From: Bog-159 sp963709155
Lineage (GTDB): Bacteria; Acidobacteriota; Terriglobia; Bryobacterales; Bryobacteraceae
Assembly (NCBI GenBank): GCA_963709155.1
Contig: CAVPVD010000007.1
Coordinates: 2,418,001-2,482,000 of the forward strand
DNA: 64,000 nt
Direction of reading: 5' to 3'
Below the pieces are notes generated by a model. That model was not told the DNA's origin. It saw only the letters and a program-made list of their open reading frames with translations, and did not search any database. Shown here in pieces: positions 7,244 through 16,404 of this stretch (position 1 is the stretch's first letter; every line of letters begins with the position of its first letter). Made by a program: the position numbers and the translations under genes.

Positions 7244-9142
7244 CTAAGGCAACAGACCGATCTGCCGTTCGACATCTTGAAAAGCCTGCTCGGTGCGCAG
7301 CGGGTCGAAAACGGGATCCGCCTTCAGAAAGATCAACGCTGGAGAATGCCGCGCCAAGCCCGCCCTGAGCGCCTGCATGGCTTCGCCTTTCCGGCCCAAA
7401 GCCGAGTACGTTCGGGCGCGGTCGAATTCGGAATCGCCGGGGGTTTGGCGGCCCAACGCAATCTGCAAACGGGCTTGCCAGAGACCCTTTTGTCCGGCAG
7501 AGGCATAACTGCGCCGGTAGAGGTCTGCCAGCCCCGTTCCCAGGAGGGACTCGCTTTCAACCTGGGTAGCCAACGCCTCCGGATACATCCGCAGCGCCTC
7601 ATAGGCCTGTTCCAAACGGAAAAGCGCTGGAATAAAGTGCGGTTCCATGTCCAGTACCTGTTTATATTGGGCCGCGGCCAGGCTGTATTGCCGCGCGACA
7701 AAATAGATCCACCCCAGGTCGGTGTTGTAGATCAACGAGAGCGGATCGAGGTCCAGTGCGCGCCGCATCTCGTCGGCGGCCTTACCGGTTCGGCCCAGAG
7801 GGGCGAGCAGCAGGGTGGCATACCAGTGGTGCGCCGGGGCCGAGCGCGGATCGAGGGCCAGCGCGCGTTGGAACTCCCGCTCGGCGCCGGACCAGTCCCA
7901 GTCGGCCAATACCTTGGCGCCTGCGAGCGAAGTATGGGCTTCCGCCAGACTATCGTCCAACTCGATGGCCTTAGCTGCCGCCAGCCGCGCTTTAGCCAGC
8001 GCACCCAGCGCCCCGGATGTGCGCGGAGAATCGAGTGCCTGCAGATCGCTGGCGTCCGCCAGGCCGGCATAGGCGGGCGCGTAACCGGGGTCCTTCGCCA
8101 CGGCTTGCGCAAAATAATCGGCCGCTTTGATCAGGTCTTGGGTATCGCGCCGGTTCCAGAAATATCTTCCCTTGAGGTACAGTTCGTACGCTTCGGGATT
8201 GAGGGGACGAGTCACCGCGGCCGTCTTGGGGGCCAGCTTAACGGCTACCTCGCGCGCGATCGCCGTGGCCACCTCGCGCTCGAAACCTAACAAGTCTCGC
8301 AGTTCGCCATCGTAGCTCCGCGCCCAGACGTGTGTGTCGGTGGAGGTCCGGATCAATTGCGCGGTAATGCGGACATGCTCGCCGGTCCGCATGGCCGAGC
8401 CCTCCAGAACCGCGTCCACCTTCAGTTCGCGCGCGATCTGATCGATCGGCTTGCGCGTATTTTTATAGCGCATCACCGAGGTGCGCGAGGTAACCTGCAG
8501 GGGCTCGATCTGGGCTAGTGCGGTGATGAGTTCCTCGGTGATCCCGTCGGCGAAGTAATCCTGCGCGGAATCGCCAGACAAGTTCACCAGTGGCAAGACC
8601 GCCAGGGAATGCAAAGCCGGGCCGGAAGGCCGCGTGCGTACGTACGGAATCAGCAGCGCAGCCACGGACAGGAGGCCGGCGCAAGCCGCCGCCAGGGTCA
8701 AGCGCCGCCAGCGGCGCGGGACTCCAGTAAGCGGGGCGTTGGAAACGATCGGAACCCCCTCCCCTGGTGGGTCCACATTCTGCCGGCACTCGCGCACATC
8801 GCCGACAAACCGGTAGCCCTGCCTGGCCTGGGTAACGATGTAAGGACGTCCGTCCGGGCTCTCGCCCAAAGCCTTCCGGAGGCTGGAAACGTTGCGCCAG
8901 AGGTTGCCCTCTTCGACCACCGTGTCCGGCCATAGGCGCCCGGACAACTGATCCTTAGTCAGCAGCTCGCCGTGGGATTCGAGCAGCGCCAATAGAATAT
9001 CGAACGGCTTGCCGGTTAGAGCGACGGGCTGACCGTCCTTCAGCAGCACACGTTTTTGGGGATCGGCACGAAACGGACCGAAGTCGTATAGCCGCCGGGT
9101 CGGCTTTTCCGGATTTTTCAGGGTTTTTCCGGTTTCCTCCAT
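7244..9142 (-). CDS. Winged-helix / TolB-like / TPR membrane regulator
   Basis: 632 residues from the ATG at 9142, preceded by GGAG. Domain order: OmpR-type winged-helix DNA-binding domain (about 18-113, with L-W-P-D-T-V-V-E-E-G-N-L and Q-G-Y-R-F-V), a membrane helix (about 143-165), a TolB-like region (about 180-310, with D-Y-F-A-D-G-I-T-E-E-L-I and D-A-V-L-E-G-S), then tetratricopeptide repeats to the C-terminus. This CadC/ToxR-like layout, a cytoplasmic DNA-binding head tethered to a periplasmic sensor, is very common in Acidobacteriota. The ligand and target genes are unknown. The obvious candidate target is the divergent secreted protein at 9302, since the two share a 159-base intergenic region. 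Confidence 0.88.
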   Translation of the reverse strand: MEETGKTLKNPEKPTRRLYDFGPFRADPQKRVLLKDGQPVALTGKPFDILLALLESHGELLTKDQLSGRLWPDTVVEEGNLWRNVSSLRKALGESPDGRPYIVTQARQGYRFVGDVRECRQNVDPPGEGVPIVSNAPLTGVPRRWRRLTLAAACAGLLSVAALLIPYVRTRPSGPALHSLAVLPLVNLSGDSAQDYFADGITEELITALAQIEPLQVTSRTSVMRYKNTRKPIDQIARELKVDAVLEGSAMRTGEHVRITAQLIRTSTDTHVWARSYDGELRDLLGFEREVATAIAREVAVKLAPKTAAVTRPLNPEAYELYLKGRYFWNRRDTQDLIKAADYFAQAVAKDPGYAPAYAGLADASDLQALDSPRTSGALGALAKARLAAAKAIELDDSLAEAHTSLAGAKVLADWDWSGAEREFQRALALDPRSAPAHHWYATLLLAPLGRTGKAADEMRRALDLDPLSLIYNTDLGWIYFVARQYSLAAAQYKQVLDMEPHFIPALFRLEQAYEALRMYPEALATQVESESLLGTGLADLYRRSYASAGQKGLWQARLQIALGRQTPGDSEFDRARTYSALGRKGEAMQALRAGLARHSPALIFLKADPVFDPLRTEQAFQDVERQIGLLP

Positions 9143-9243
9143 GGTCTCCGTAGGGCCGGTCCGCTCAGAATAGGTCGAGTAACAAAGGCGGCTGAGATGA
9201 CGGGGCCAACATCGCAATTCTACACCGCGCGGCCGATACATCG

Positions 9244-9261
9244 TTGGCCTAGTACGGCCAA
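9244..9261. promoter_or_regulatory. Inverted repeat in a divergent intergenic region
   Basis: TTGGCC-TAGTAC-GGCCAA is a perfect 6-bp inverted repeat with a 6-base spacer. It lies between the winged-helix regulator (starts 9142, minus) and the IPT-domain protein (starts 9302, plus). Its position would suit an operator for the neighbouring regulator. There is only one copy and the arms are short, so it may be chance. Confidence 0.25.
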
Positions 9262-9301
9262 GACCGGTCCAGTCCGCTGATCGCATCACAGGAGAGTAAC
9301 A

Positions 9302-10249
9302 ATGAAGAACCAAATCGTAACCGCAGCTTTGGGCCTTGCCTTGCTCAACGCAGCCCACATGGTGGCCTCGGACTTCACCTTCGTGAAGATCCCGGCGTCT
9401 GACAGCATCCAAACCAACCTTGTGAGTACCTTTCCCACAGGTCTCTTCAAGGCGGCCAACAATCTGAAAACTCCGTTTGAGATTCCATCCAAGCCGGATA
9501 CCTGCGGGAACACCGGCAAGGGCGCCTGCAACTTCTATGATGGTTTCGGAACCAACGGGAACGGCCAGTCGATCACCCTGACCGTCGCGGTGCCCCACCC
9601 GACCTTGGTGTACACCCTTATGAATGCCTACTCGGCCGGCTTCTCGACCCAGATCGCGACCATCGAGTTCGTAGGCAGTTCGGGCACCACCGAAACCTTC
9701 CCGTTAATCGGCGGTGCCAACATCCGCGACTTCTTCCAGGGAAGTTTCGCCAATTCGCTGAATAACGGGATACCGAACATGACCGCCGTGAATGCCTTCA
9801 CGTGCGTAGCTCCCGCCACCTGCCTGGGCGCCGCGGGAACCGGCAACGTCAACGACGGGTTCTCCGGCACTTACAACCTCGACGAACAGGAATATGCGCT
9901 GGATGCGGCCTTCGCCGGCCAGAATCTGGTACAGATCATTCTCACGGACACGGCCGACAACCAGGACCCGATTTTGCTGGGAGTTACGGCGATGTCACAA
10001 ACTACGGACGCCCCCAAGGTCAACAGCTTCGCACCGGAGAAAGGCAAGGTGGACGCCACCGTAACCATCCACGGGAACGGCCTGATCGGTGCGACGGCGG
10101 TGACCTTCAACGGCGTGCCCGCCAGTTTCACCGTGCATACGGTCCTGACAATTACGGCCACAGTTCCCGCCGCCGCGACCACCGGTCCGATTGCGGTGAC
10201 CACCCCACACGGCACAGCCACCAGTAAAACGGACTTCACCGTGAAATGA
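9302..10249 (+). CDS. Secreted protein with C-terminal IPT/TIG domain
   Basis: 315 residues. The N-terminus is a signal peptide (M-K-N-Q-I-V-T-A-A-L-G-L-A-L-L, cleavage probably near A18-S23). The middle part (about 25-225) is a beta-rich domain of unknown family containing two pairs of cysteines. Residues about 230-315 form an IPT/TIG immunoglobulin-like domain, recognisable from K-V-N-S-F-A-P-E-K-G-K-V-D-A-T-V-T-I-H-G and the G-P-I-A-V-T-T-P-H-G-T-A end. AGGAG lies upstream of the ATG. The product is probably an extracellular or surface protein. The gene is divergent from the winged-helix regulator, and its end overlaps the convergent gene at 10236 by 14 bases. Confidence 0.8.
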   Translation: MKNQIVTAALGLALLNAAHMVASDFTFVKIPASDSIQTNLVSTFPTGLFKAANNLKTPFEIPSKPDTCGNTGKGACNFYDGFGTNGNGQSITLTVAVPHPTLVYTLMNAYSAGFSTQIATIEFVGSSGTTETFPLIGGANIRDFFQGSFANSLNNGIPNMTAVNAFTCVAPATCLGAAGTGNVNDGFSGTYNLDEQEYALDAAFAGQNLVQIILTDTADNQDPILLGVTAMSQTTDAPKVNSFAPEKGKVDATVTIHGNGLIGATAVTFNGVPASFTVHTVLTITATVPAAATTGPIAVTTPHGTATSKTDFTVK

Positions 10250-11492
10250 CGCGTGTGCGCCAGAGCATATGGAAGCCGGGCGGGATATGAAATCTCCCGC
10301 CGTCGATATAGAACACGCCGGCGCCGGGAAGGGCCTCAATCGCGACCTTCTTCACGTGGCCGTCGAAGTAGGTCAGCGGCCGGTGGGTACCCGCGGACTT
10401 GACGTCGATGTCGACCATCTCGCCATAGAACGTGGCGTGCGCGCCGGCCCATTCGACGTCCGAGAACTCGATTCCCACGGAGAAAGGGGTTGCGCCGGAA
10501 CTGCGATCCAGTTTGCGAATGTGGCCGGTGATCACGGCGCCGCGCGGCAACAGCAACTCGCCGTTGTGCCGGACGTCCTCCACCACCCGCCCACGCAGCG
10601 GATCGCCTACCGAGGCGGTCTTCGAATCGATGGCGGTCTCCAGTTCGACGGGGACCAGCAGGCCGGCCGGAAGATCAACCTCCCGCGTGGCCTTAGGCAT
10701 CTCCAGGAGACGGGCGGGAGGCGCATCGAAGCGAATCGTCGATTCACTTTGATACTCGCGGCAGTCGGAGAATTCGATCACATCGCGGCTCGCCTCGCCG
10801 GAGAAATGCGTCATGGTCAGTTCGGTGCGTTTTGGCAGCAGCGCGGCGCCGGCGCCGATGCGCGTGCGCGCATAGTCAGTCTTGAACACCGCATCCTCGA
10901 GGCGCAGGCTGTAAGGCATAGCGTCGCCATATACGTCGAGCCGCATCAGGTCCAAAGAGAGCGGATCGAACCAGAACGAGCCTTTGGCGGCCACTACTTC
11001 CGAGCCGGTGCCGGTCGTGATTTCGAATCCGCTGTCTTGTGAAGTGAGATTGAACTGGCAATGGATGGAGGCTTGCCCGGCCAGTTTCTCCGCGCCCAGG
11101 CATTCAAAAGTGCCCTTCCCCATGACGAACAGCTTGTGCGAAAACATAGCGAACATGCCGGTGCCGATGGCCCCGCTGGTCACCATGGACGTCACGTCCC
11201 GATCCTCGAAGTGGTGGGAGCCCGGCCATGCGAATAGTTCTTTCCCCGCCACGCTGGAGACCTCCAGCCGCACCGTATCGAGAGGCTTAAAAGCGCGGGA
11301 ATGCGGGTCGCGATGCGCGCGCTCGATGGTCTCCAGGCAGGTGTAGTTGGGTATCGTCGTCATATCCTGCCGGACTTTTTCCTGGAAGCGAGCCAACTGG
11401 CCATCGCCGGGCGATTGACCAGCAGCGCAGAGACCCGCCGCAAGGCACAAGGCGCCAAGCCCCACGCCGCGGGACCGTATTGGGTTGCGCAT
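10236..11492 (-). CDS. Secreted protein of unknown function
   Basis: 418 residues with an N-terminal hydrophobic signal (about residues 8-25) and a mature part beginning G-Q-S-P-G-D. The N-terminal 250 residues (I-P-N-Y-T-C-L-E-T-I-E-R near the start) resemble a group of acidobacterial secreted proteins without known function. The C-terminal third (L-P-A-G-L-L-V-P-V-E-L-E-T-A-I, then L-L-P-R-G-A-V-I-T-G-H-I) looks like a beta-barrel module of the kind seen in TrbI/VirB10-like C-termini; this is only a pattern resemblance. It starts 100 bases from the divergent gene at 11593, in an A+T-richer stretch. Confidence 0.7.
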   Translation of the reverse strand: MRNPIRSRGVGLGALCLAAGLCAAGQSPGDGQLARFQEKVRQDMTTIPNYTCLETIERAHRDPHSRAFKPLDTVRLEVSSVAGKELFAWPGSHHFEDRDVTSMVTSGAIGTGMFAMFSHKLFVMGKGTFECLGAEKLAGQASIHCQFNLTSQDSGFEITTGTGSEVVAAKGSFWFDPLSLDLMRLDVYGDAMPYSLRLEDAVFKTDYARTRIGAGAALLPKRTELTMTHFSGEASRDVIEFSDCREYQSESTIRFDAPPARLLEMPKATREVDLPAGLLVPVELETAIDSKTASVGDPLRGRVVEDVRHNGELLLPRGAVITGHIRKLDRSSGATPFSVGIEFSDVEWAGAHATFYGEMVDIDVKSAGTHRPLTYFDGHVKKVAIEALPGAGVFYIDGGRFHIPPGFHMLWRTRVISR

Positions 11493-11592
11493 GAACGATA
11501 CTCTTAAGCCACTAGTATCAAATGATTATTGTAAAGCTACCTACCCCACGATACCATTCGAACTTCAGAGTTAGATATAAACAGATCTGAAA

Positions 11593-12960
11593 ATGTTTAA
11601 AACGGGGGCCCGATTCGCGCCAATTTGGAAATTTTGCTGGGCTGTGACCGGGATCGCCCTGTCATTCGGATTTCTGCTGGCAACGGCTTCCGGAGACGCC
11701 GCGCACGCGCCCGCGCATCTCTACACGGAGACGGCGCGATTCGATCCTGACGCGTGGACGTGTGGGCAGGATCGCTTTCCCAAAGGAGCGGCCATCCGCC
11801 TGGTATCTGCGTCGGGATCCCGGGGCATCGCGCCGGGTTTCTTCGCCTCCGCCGATCCGGAAGTTTCGTTCGACGGGCAACGCGTCCTTTTTGCAGGCAA
11901 ATTGCGGCGCGAAGATCGCTGGCAGATTTGGGAAACCACGGTCGGGGCGCCTGCCGGTGCCGGGGAGCCGAGGCGTTTCGGCGCTTGGGCCGAAGATTGC
12001 ATCCGGCCGCTGTATCTGCCCGACGGCAAAATCGTCTACGCCCGGCGCACGCCGCAGGGTTACCAGCTTGAAGTGCTCGCCCTGGCGGGCGGGCAGCCGC
12101 TGCGGATCACCTATTCGCCCGGGAACCACATGACGTGCGATGTCCTTCACGACGGCCGCGTGCTCTACGAAGGTCCGCACGCGGCGGCCGCATCCGGCAC
12201 ATCCGACATATATACGGTATATCCCGACGGCAGCGGCGTGGAAGCCTACCGTTGCGATCACGGCGTAAGCCGGCATGCCGCGCGGCAGTTGGCGGGCGGC
12301 GATATCGTCTTCACTACGGACAAAGGATTCGCCCGGTTCACGTCCGCGCTGGCCACGCAAACGGATCCCGTGCCGTCGCGGGGCGGCGAATTCGCCGGAC
12401 CCATGGCCGAGATCGGGGCCGCCGAATGGCTGGTGGCCTTCCGTCCGAATGACCGGACGCCGTATGCGATCCACAGCCTGAATCCGGCGAGTGGCGCGCT
12501 CGCGAGGCTGCCGGATGCGCCGGGCGTCCAGCCGGTACTACTGGCCGCGCGGGAAACCCCGCTGCGATTTCCGTCGGGTCTGCACGATTGGGCGGGCGCC
12601 AATCTGCTGTGCCTCAACGCGTATACGTCGAAGACCCACATCACGGAAGGCGCCATCGGAAGCGTACGTCTCTATTCCCAGGACGCCGCGGGAACGTCCG
12701 CGCTGCTGGGCGAGACGGCCGTAGAAAGCGACGGCTCGTTTTTCCTGCACGTGCCAAGCGAACAGCCGCTACGCATGGAATTGCGGGACCGGTCGGGCCG
12801 GACGATCGAAGCCGAGCGCGGCTGGTTCTGGATGCGCGGCGGCGAACAGCGCGTCTGCGTCGGTTGTCACGCGGGTCCGGAACGTACGCCCGAGAATGCG
12901 GTGCCGAAAGTGCTGCTGCGCGCGGACGTCCCGGTCGCCATGACAGGGAGTACGAAATGA
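11593..12960 (+). CDS. HzsA-like secreted propeller protein with one c-type heme site
   Basis: 455 residues. The N-terminus has a membrane/signal segment (about residues 15-35). The body reads as a TolB-like beta-propeller (S-A-D-P-E-V-S-F-D-G-Q-R-V-L-F-A-G, P-L-Y-L-P-D-G-K-I-V-Y-A-R). Near residue 420 there is one CxxCH heme attachment motif, C-V-G-C-H-A-G-P-E-R-T-P-E-N, a block typical of proteins related to the hydrazine synthase alpha subunit fold. No hydrazine chemistry should be inferred, because this fold is widespread. A possible promoter is TTGTAA at 11529-11534 with TACCAT at 11552-11557 (17-bp spacer). First gene of a six-gene packed unit; its stop overlaps the next start as ATGA. 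Confidence 0.75.
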   Translation: MFKTGARFAPIWKFCWAVTGIALSFGFLLATASGDAAHAPAHLYTETARFDPDAWTCGQDRFPKGAAIRLVSASGSRGIAPGFFASADPEVSFDGQRVLFAGKLRREDRWQIWETTVGAPAGAGEPRRFGAWAEDCIRPLYLPDGKIVYARRTPQGYQLEVLALAGGQPLRITYSPGNHMTCDVLHDGRVLYEGPHAAAASGTSDIYTVYPDGSGVEAYRCDHGVSRHAARQLAGGDIVFTTDKGFARFTSALATQTDPVPSRGGEFAGPMAEIGAAEWLVAFRPNDRTPYAIHSLNPASGALARLPDAPGVQPVLLAARETPLRFPSGLHDWAGANLLCLNAYTSKTHITEGAIGSVRLYSQDAAGTSALLGETAVESDGSFFLHVPSEQPLRMELRDRSGRTIEAERGWFWMRGGEQRVCVGCHAGPERTPENAVPKVLLRADVPVAMTGSTK

Positions 12961-14576
12961 CCAGAAGCACATGCTGCGCTCTTCTCCTGGCGGGGTTGGC
13001 GTGGCCCGCCGATCCACCCGCCGTCACCATCCGTTTCGAGGACGCCACCGCTGCTTCCGGCATCCAGTTCACCCACACGTTCGGCGCGCGCAAACTCGGT
13101 TCGCTGCTCGAAAGCACCGGCGCGGGATGCGTCTGGTTCGACTATAACAACGATGGTTTACCCGATCTCTACGTAGCGAACGGGCGGCCGCTGGGCGACG
13201 ACATCCATCCTTATCCGCTGCGCCAGCCGCCCGCCACGCCGCCGCACAATCATCTCTACCGGAACGACGGGAACGGCAAATTCACGGACGTGACGGACAA
13301 GGCCTGCGTCGGCGGGGACCACTTCAGCATGGCAACCATCGCCGCCGATTTCGATAACGACGGGTTTGTGGACCTGCTGGTCACTGGCTACGGCCACGCG
13401 ACGCTGTATCGCAACAAAGGCGACGGCACCTTCGAAGACGTGACCGCCAAGGCGGGCCTGAACGTGCCGGGCTGGTCAATCGGCGCGGCGTGGCTCGATT
13501 ACGACCGCGACGGCTGCGTGGATCTCTTCATCGGACGATACGTGAAGTTCGATCCCACGTATCGCGCCTATTACGCGGCGGACAACTATCCTGGACCGCT
13601 CGATTACGCCGGCAACACCAACATGCTGTTCCACAACAACTGCAACGGCACCTTCACGGATGTGAGTCAGAAGTCCGGCATCTCAAAGTACATCGGCCGC
13701 GCCATGGGCGTGACCGCCGGCGATTTCGATGGCGACGGTTACCCGGACATTTACGTGGCCAACGATAAGACCGAGAACTTTCTCTTTCACAACAACCACG
13801 ACGGCACATTCACGGAAAAAGCCGTGCAAAGCGGGGTCGCCTACGGACAGAACGGCGAATCCACCTCCGCCATGGGACCGGCATTTGCCGACTTCGAGAA
13901 TACGGGCCGCGTGGGGTTGTGGGTTACCGATTCACATTACAACCGGCTCCTGCGCAACAACGGTGCGGACTTCACCGATATCACGGAGGCGGCCGGCATC
14001 TCGCAGTTGACCGCGCAATACGTGAGTTGGGGCACCGGCGTTTACGACTTCGACAACGATGGCCTGCGCGACATTTTCATCGCGCACGGCGGCCTGATCC
14101 ACATGGTGCCGCAGGAGCACTCCATCTTCCGGAATCTGGGCGGCGGCCGGTTTGCCGATGTCGCCGGCACGGCTGGACCCTTCTTCGAAGTGAAGACGGT
14201 GGCGCGCGGCGCCTGCTTCGCCGACTACGACAACGATGGAAAAGTGGATGCTTTCATGGTGAACCTGGGCGGTCCGGGCTATCTGCTGCACAACACTTCG
14301 CCGGGCGCCAACCATTGGCTGGCTTTCAAACTTGTAGGCCGGAAGAGCAATCGCGAGGGGATCGGGGCCAAAGTCGAAATGACCGCCGGCGGGCAAAAAC
14401 AGCAGGCCGAGCGTGTCGCGGGGTCCGGCTATCTTTCGCAGGACGATGCGCGCGTGCACTTCGGTTTAGGCGCGGCGGCCAAAGCGGATAGGGTCACTAT
14501 CACGTGGCCGAGCGGAATCGTGCAAACGCTGCGGGATGTGCCCGCGGACCGCGTGGTCACCGTGGAGGAGAAATAG
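12957..14576 (+). CDS. Secreted VCBS/FG-GAP repeat protein with ASPIC/UnbV domain
   Basis: 539 residues from the ATG at 12957, which overlaps the previous stop. It has a short signal peptide (C-C-A-L-L-L-A-G-L-A), then several FG-GAP/VCBS-type calcium-binding loops of the form D-x-D-N-D-G (for example W-F-D-Y-N-N-D-G-L-P-D-L-Y-V-A-N, D-F-D-N-D-G-F-V-D-L-L and D-F-D-G-D-G-Y-P-D-I-Y). The last 90 residues form an ASPIC/UnbV domain (N-H-W-L-A-F-K-L-V-G, then V-H-F-G-L-G and V-T-I-T-W-P-S-G). These proteins are extracellular seven-bladed propellers; the biochemical role is unknown. The neighbouring heme-binding propellers suggest a shared extracytoplasmic task. Confidence 0.85.
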   Translation: MTRSTCCALLLAGLAWPADPPAVTIRFEDATAASGIQFTHTFGARKLGSLLESTGAGCVWFDYNNDGLPDLYVANGRPLGDDIHPYPLRQPPATPPHNHLYRNDGNGKFTDVTDKACVGGDHFSMATIAADFDNDGFVDLLVTGYGHATLYRNKGDGTFEDVTAKAGLNVPGWSIGAAWLDYDRDGCVDLFIGRYVKFDPTYRAYYAADNYPGPLDYAGNTNMLFHNNCNGTFTDVSQKSGISKYIGRAMGVTAGDFDGDGYPDIYVANDKTENFLFHNNHDGTFTEKAVQSGVAYGQNGESTSAMGPAFADFENTGRVGLWVTDSHYNRLLRNNGADFTDITEAAGISQLTAQYVSWGTGVYDFDNDGLRDIFIAHGGLIHMVPQEHSIFRNLGGGRFADVAGTAGPFFEVKTVARGACFADYDNDGKVDAFMVNLGGPGYLLHNTSPGANHWLAFKLVGRKSNREGIGAKVEMTAGGQKQQAERVAGSGYLSQDDARVHFGLGAAAKADRVTITWPSGIVQTLRDVPADRVVTVEEK

Positions 14577-14577
14577 G

Positions 14578-16404
14578 GTGCCCCGCATATTCCTCGCCCT
14601 CATCTGCGGCATCGGGGTTCTTTGCGCAGCGCCGCCGCGATATCCTTCTCCCATCGAATTGGCCGCCTCCCCAGACGGGGCACGGCTCTACGTGCTGTGC
14701 GAAGGCACCGATGAACTGGCGGTCATCGATGCGCGCTCGGGAAACATAGTGGGGCGCGTGCCGGTGGGCAGAGTGCCGAAAGGAATGTGGCTCAGCGGCA
14801 ACACCGCGTATGTCACCAATTCGTGGAGCGACACGGTTTCGGTGATAGACACTGCCGCCTTGCAGGTGACGCGCACGCTCAAAGCGGGCTTCGAGCCAAA
14901 CGCGGTGTTCGCAAACAGATCGGAGCTATACACCGCGAATCGCATCGGCAACGACATTTCCGTAATCGACCTGGCCACGGGCGCCGAAACCCGCCGCTTG
15001 ACGGCCGGACGCGGCGCCAGCTATCTGACCCCTTCGCCGGATGGCCAGTCAATATATTGCACGCATATCTATCCGAACATCGGCCGCCATCGGACACCTC
15101 CGGAGTCCGAGATCACGGTCATCGATGCCGAACACCGGATCGTCCGCGACCGCCAGCCGATGCCGAACGTGGCCGGCGTCTTCCACGTTGCGTTCTCGAA
15201 CGATGGCCGTCTGGGCATCGCCTGCCAGTTGCGCCCGAAGAACCTGGTGCCCCTGGCGCACGTCGAGCACGGCTGGGTGTTCGGCGATTCATTGACGTTG
15301 TTCGGCGCCGGACGTGGGCGAGCCGGTGCAGGTGCTGATCGACGAACTGGAGCGCTATTACACGATGCCGTTCGGCGTGGTCATCGCCGCCGATAAGAGC
15401 ACAGCTTACATCTCGACCACCGGCGCCAACAGCGTAACGGTAATCGACATCAAGCGCTTGCTCGATTTTGTCCGCGCGAGCTTCGCCCGCGGGAGCGGCA
15501 GGCGTTGGCCAACGACCTATCCGCATCGGCGCACTTCGTCGCCGCACGCATCCCGGTGGGCCGCGCGCCCAAGGGCCTCGCCCTCTCGCCCGATGGCGCG
15601 TCCCTATACGTGGCCAATCGCCTGGACGACACCGTTTCGGTGATCGACACGGCCACCCGCAAAGTAACGCGCACGATCTCACTCGGAGGCCCGGCCGAAC
15701 TCACGCCGCAGCGCCGCGGCGAACAGTTGTTCTTCGATGCGCGCTTTGCCTTTCACAACGGCTTCAGTTGCGCCAACTGCCACCTGGAGTCCACTTTCGA
15801 CGGCCTGCAATGGGACCTGGAGCCGGACGGATTTGGCAAGGATATCGTGGACAACCGCCTGCTCGAAGACGTGGATGGCACGGAGCCCTTCAAGTGGAAT
15901 GGCGGCAATCCGGACCTGGAAACCGAATGCGGGCCCCGCACCGAAAAGTATTTCTACCGATCGCAGAGCTACGACCACGCGGAGTTGAGCGACCTGGTCA
16001 GCTATATCAAGTCGATACCGGCGCGCCCCAATCGTTATCGCTTGCCCAACGGCGAACTGACGGCCGCGCAGGAACGCGGCAAGGACATCTTCGAACGCAC
16101 GCGCCGCAAGAACGGCACGCCCATTCCGGAAACGAACCAGTGCGGATTCTGCCACGCGGGCCGTCACTATACCAACCAGACGCAGGTGGATGTGGGCAGC
16201 GGCAAATGGTCGGACCGTTCCCCCGTCATCGACGTGCCGCAATTGACGAACATCGCACTCACCGCGCCCTATCTTCACGACGGATCGGCGCGCACCTTGG
16301 AAGAGATCTGGACTGTGTTCAACCCCAAAGACACGCACGGGGTAACCAACGACTTGGCCAAAGACGAACTCAACGACCTGATTGAGTATTTGAAAACGCT
16401 ATGA
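14578..16404 (+). pseudogene. YncE-like propeller fused to di-heme cytochrome c, two compensating frameshifts
   Basis: One gene appears to be spread over three reading-frame segments, starting at GTG 14578 one base after the previous stop. Segment 1 (14578 to about 15300) has a signal peptide and YncE-type blades (V-S-V-I-D-T, A-N-R-I-G-N-D-I-S-V-I-D). Segment 2 (about 15305-15480, next frame) continues with Y-I-S-T-T-G-A-N-S-V-T-V-I-D. Segment 3 (about 15485-16404, first frame again) holds another blade and a di-heme cytochrome region with C-A-N-C-H and C-G-F-C-H, ending in a MauG/peroxidase-like L-T-N-I-A-L-T-A-P-Y-L-H-D-G-S. The net change is zero, giving about 608 residues if read through. 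Either two sequencing indels or a recently broken gene would explain this. The stop overlaps the next start (ATGA). Confidence 0.8.

Noticed and set aside
11593..12960. Hydrazine synthase function for the HzsA-like gene
   Set aside because: Only the fold and one CxxCH are shared; no other anammox-type subunit is present.
15290..15490. Programmed ribosomal frameshifting in the cytochrome gene
   Set aside because: Two opposite shifts without slippery heptamers or pseudoknots are better explained by indels.
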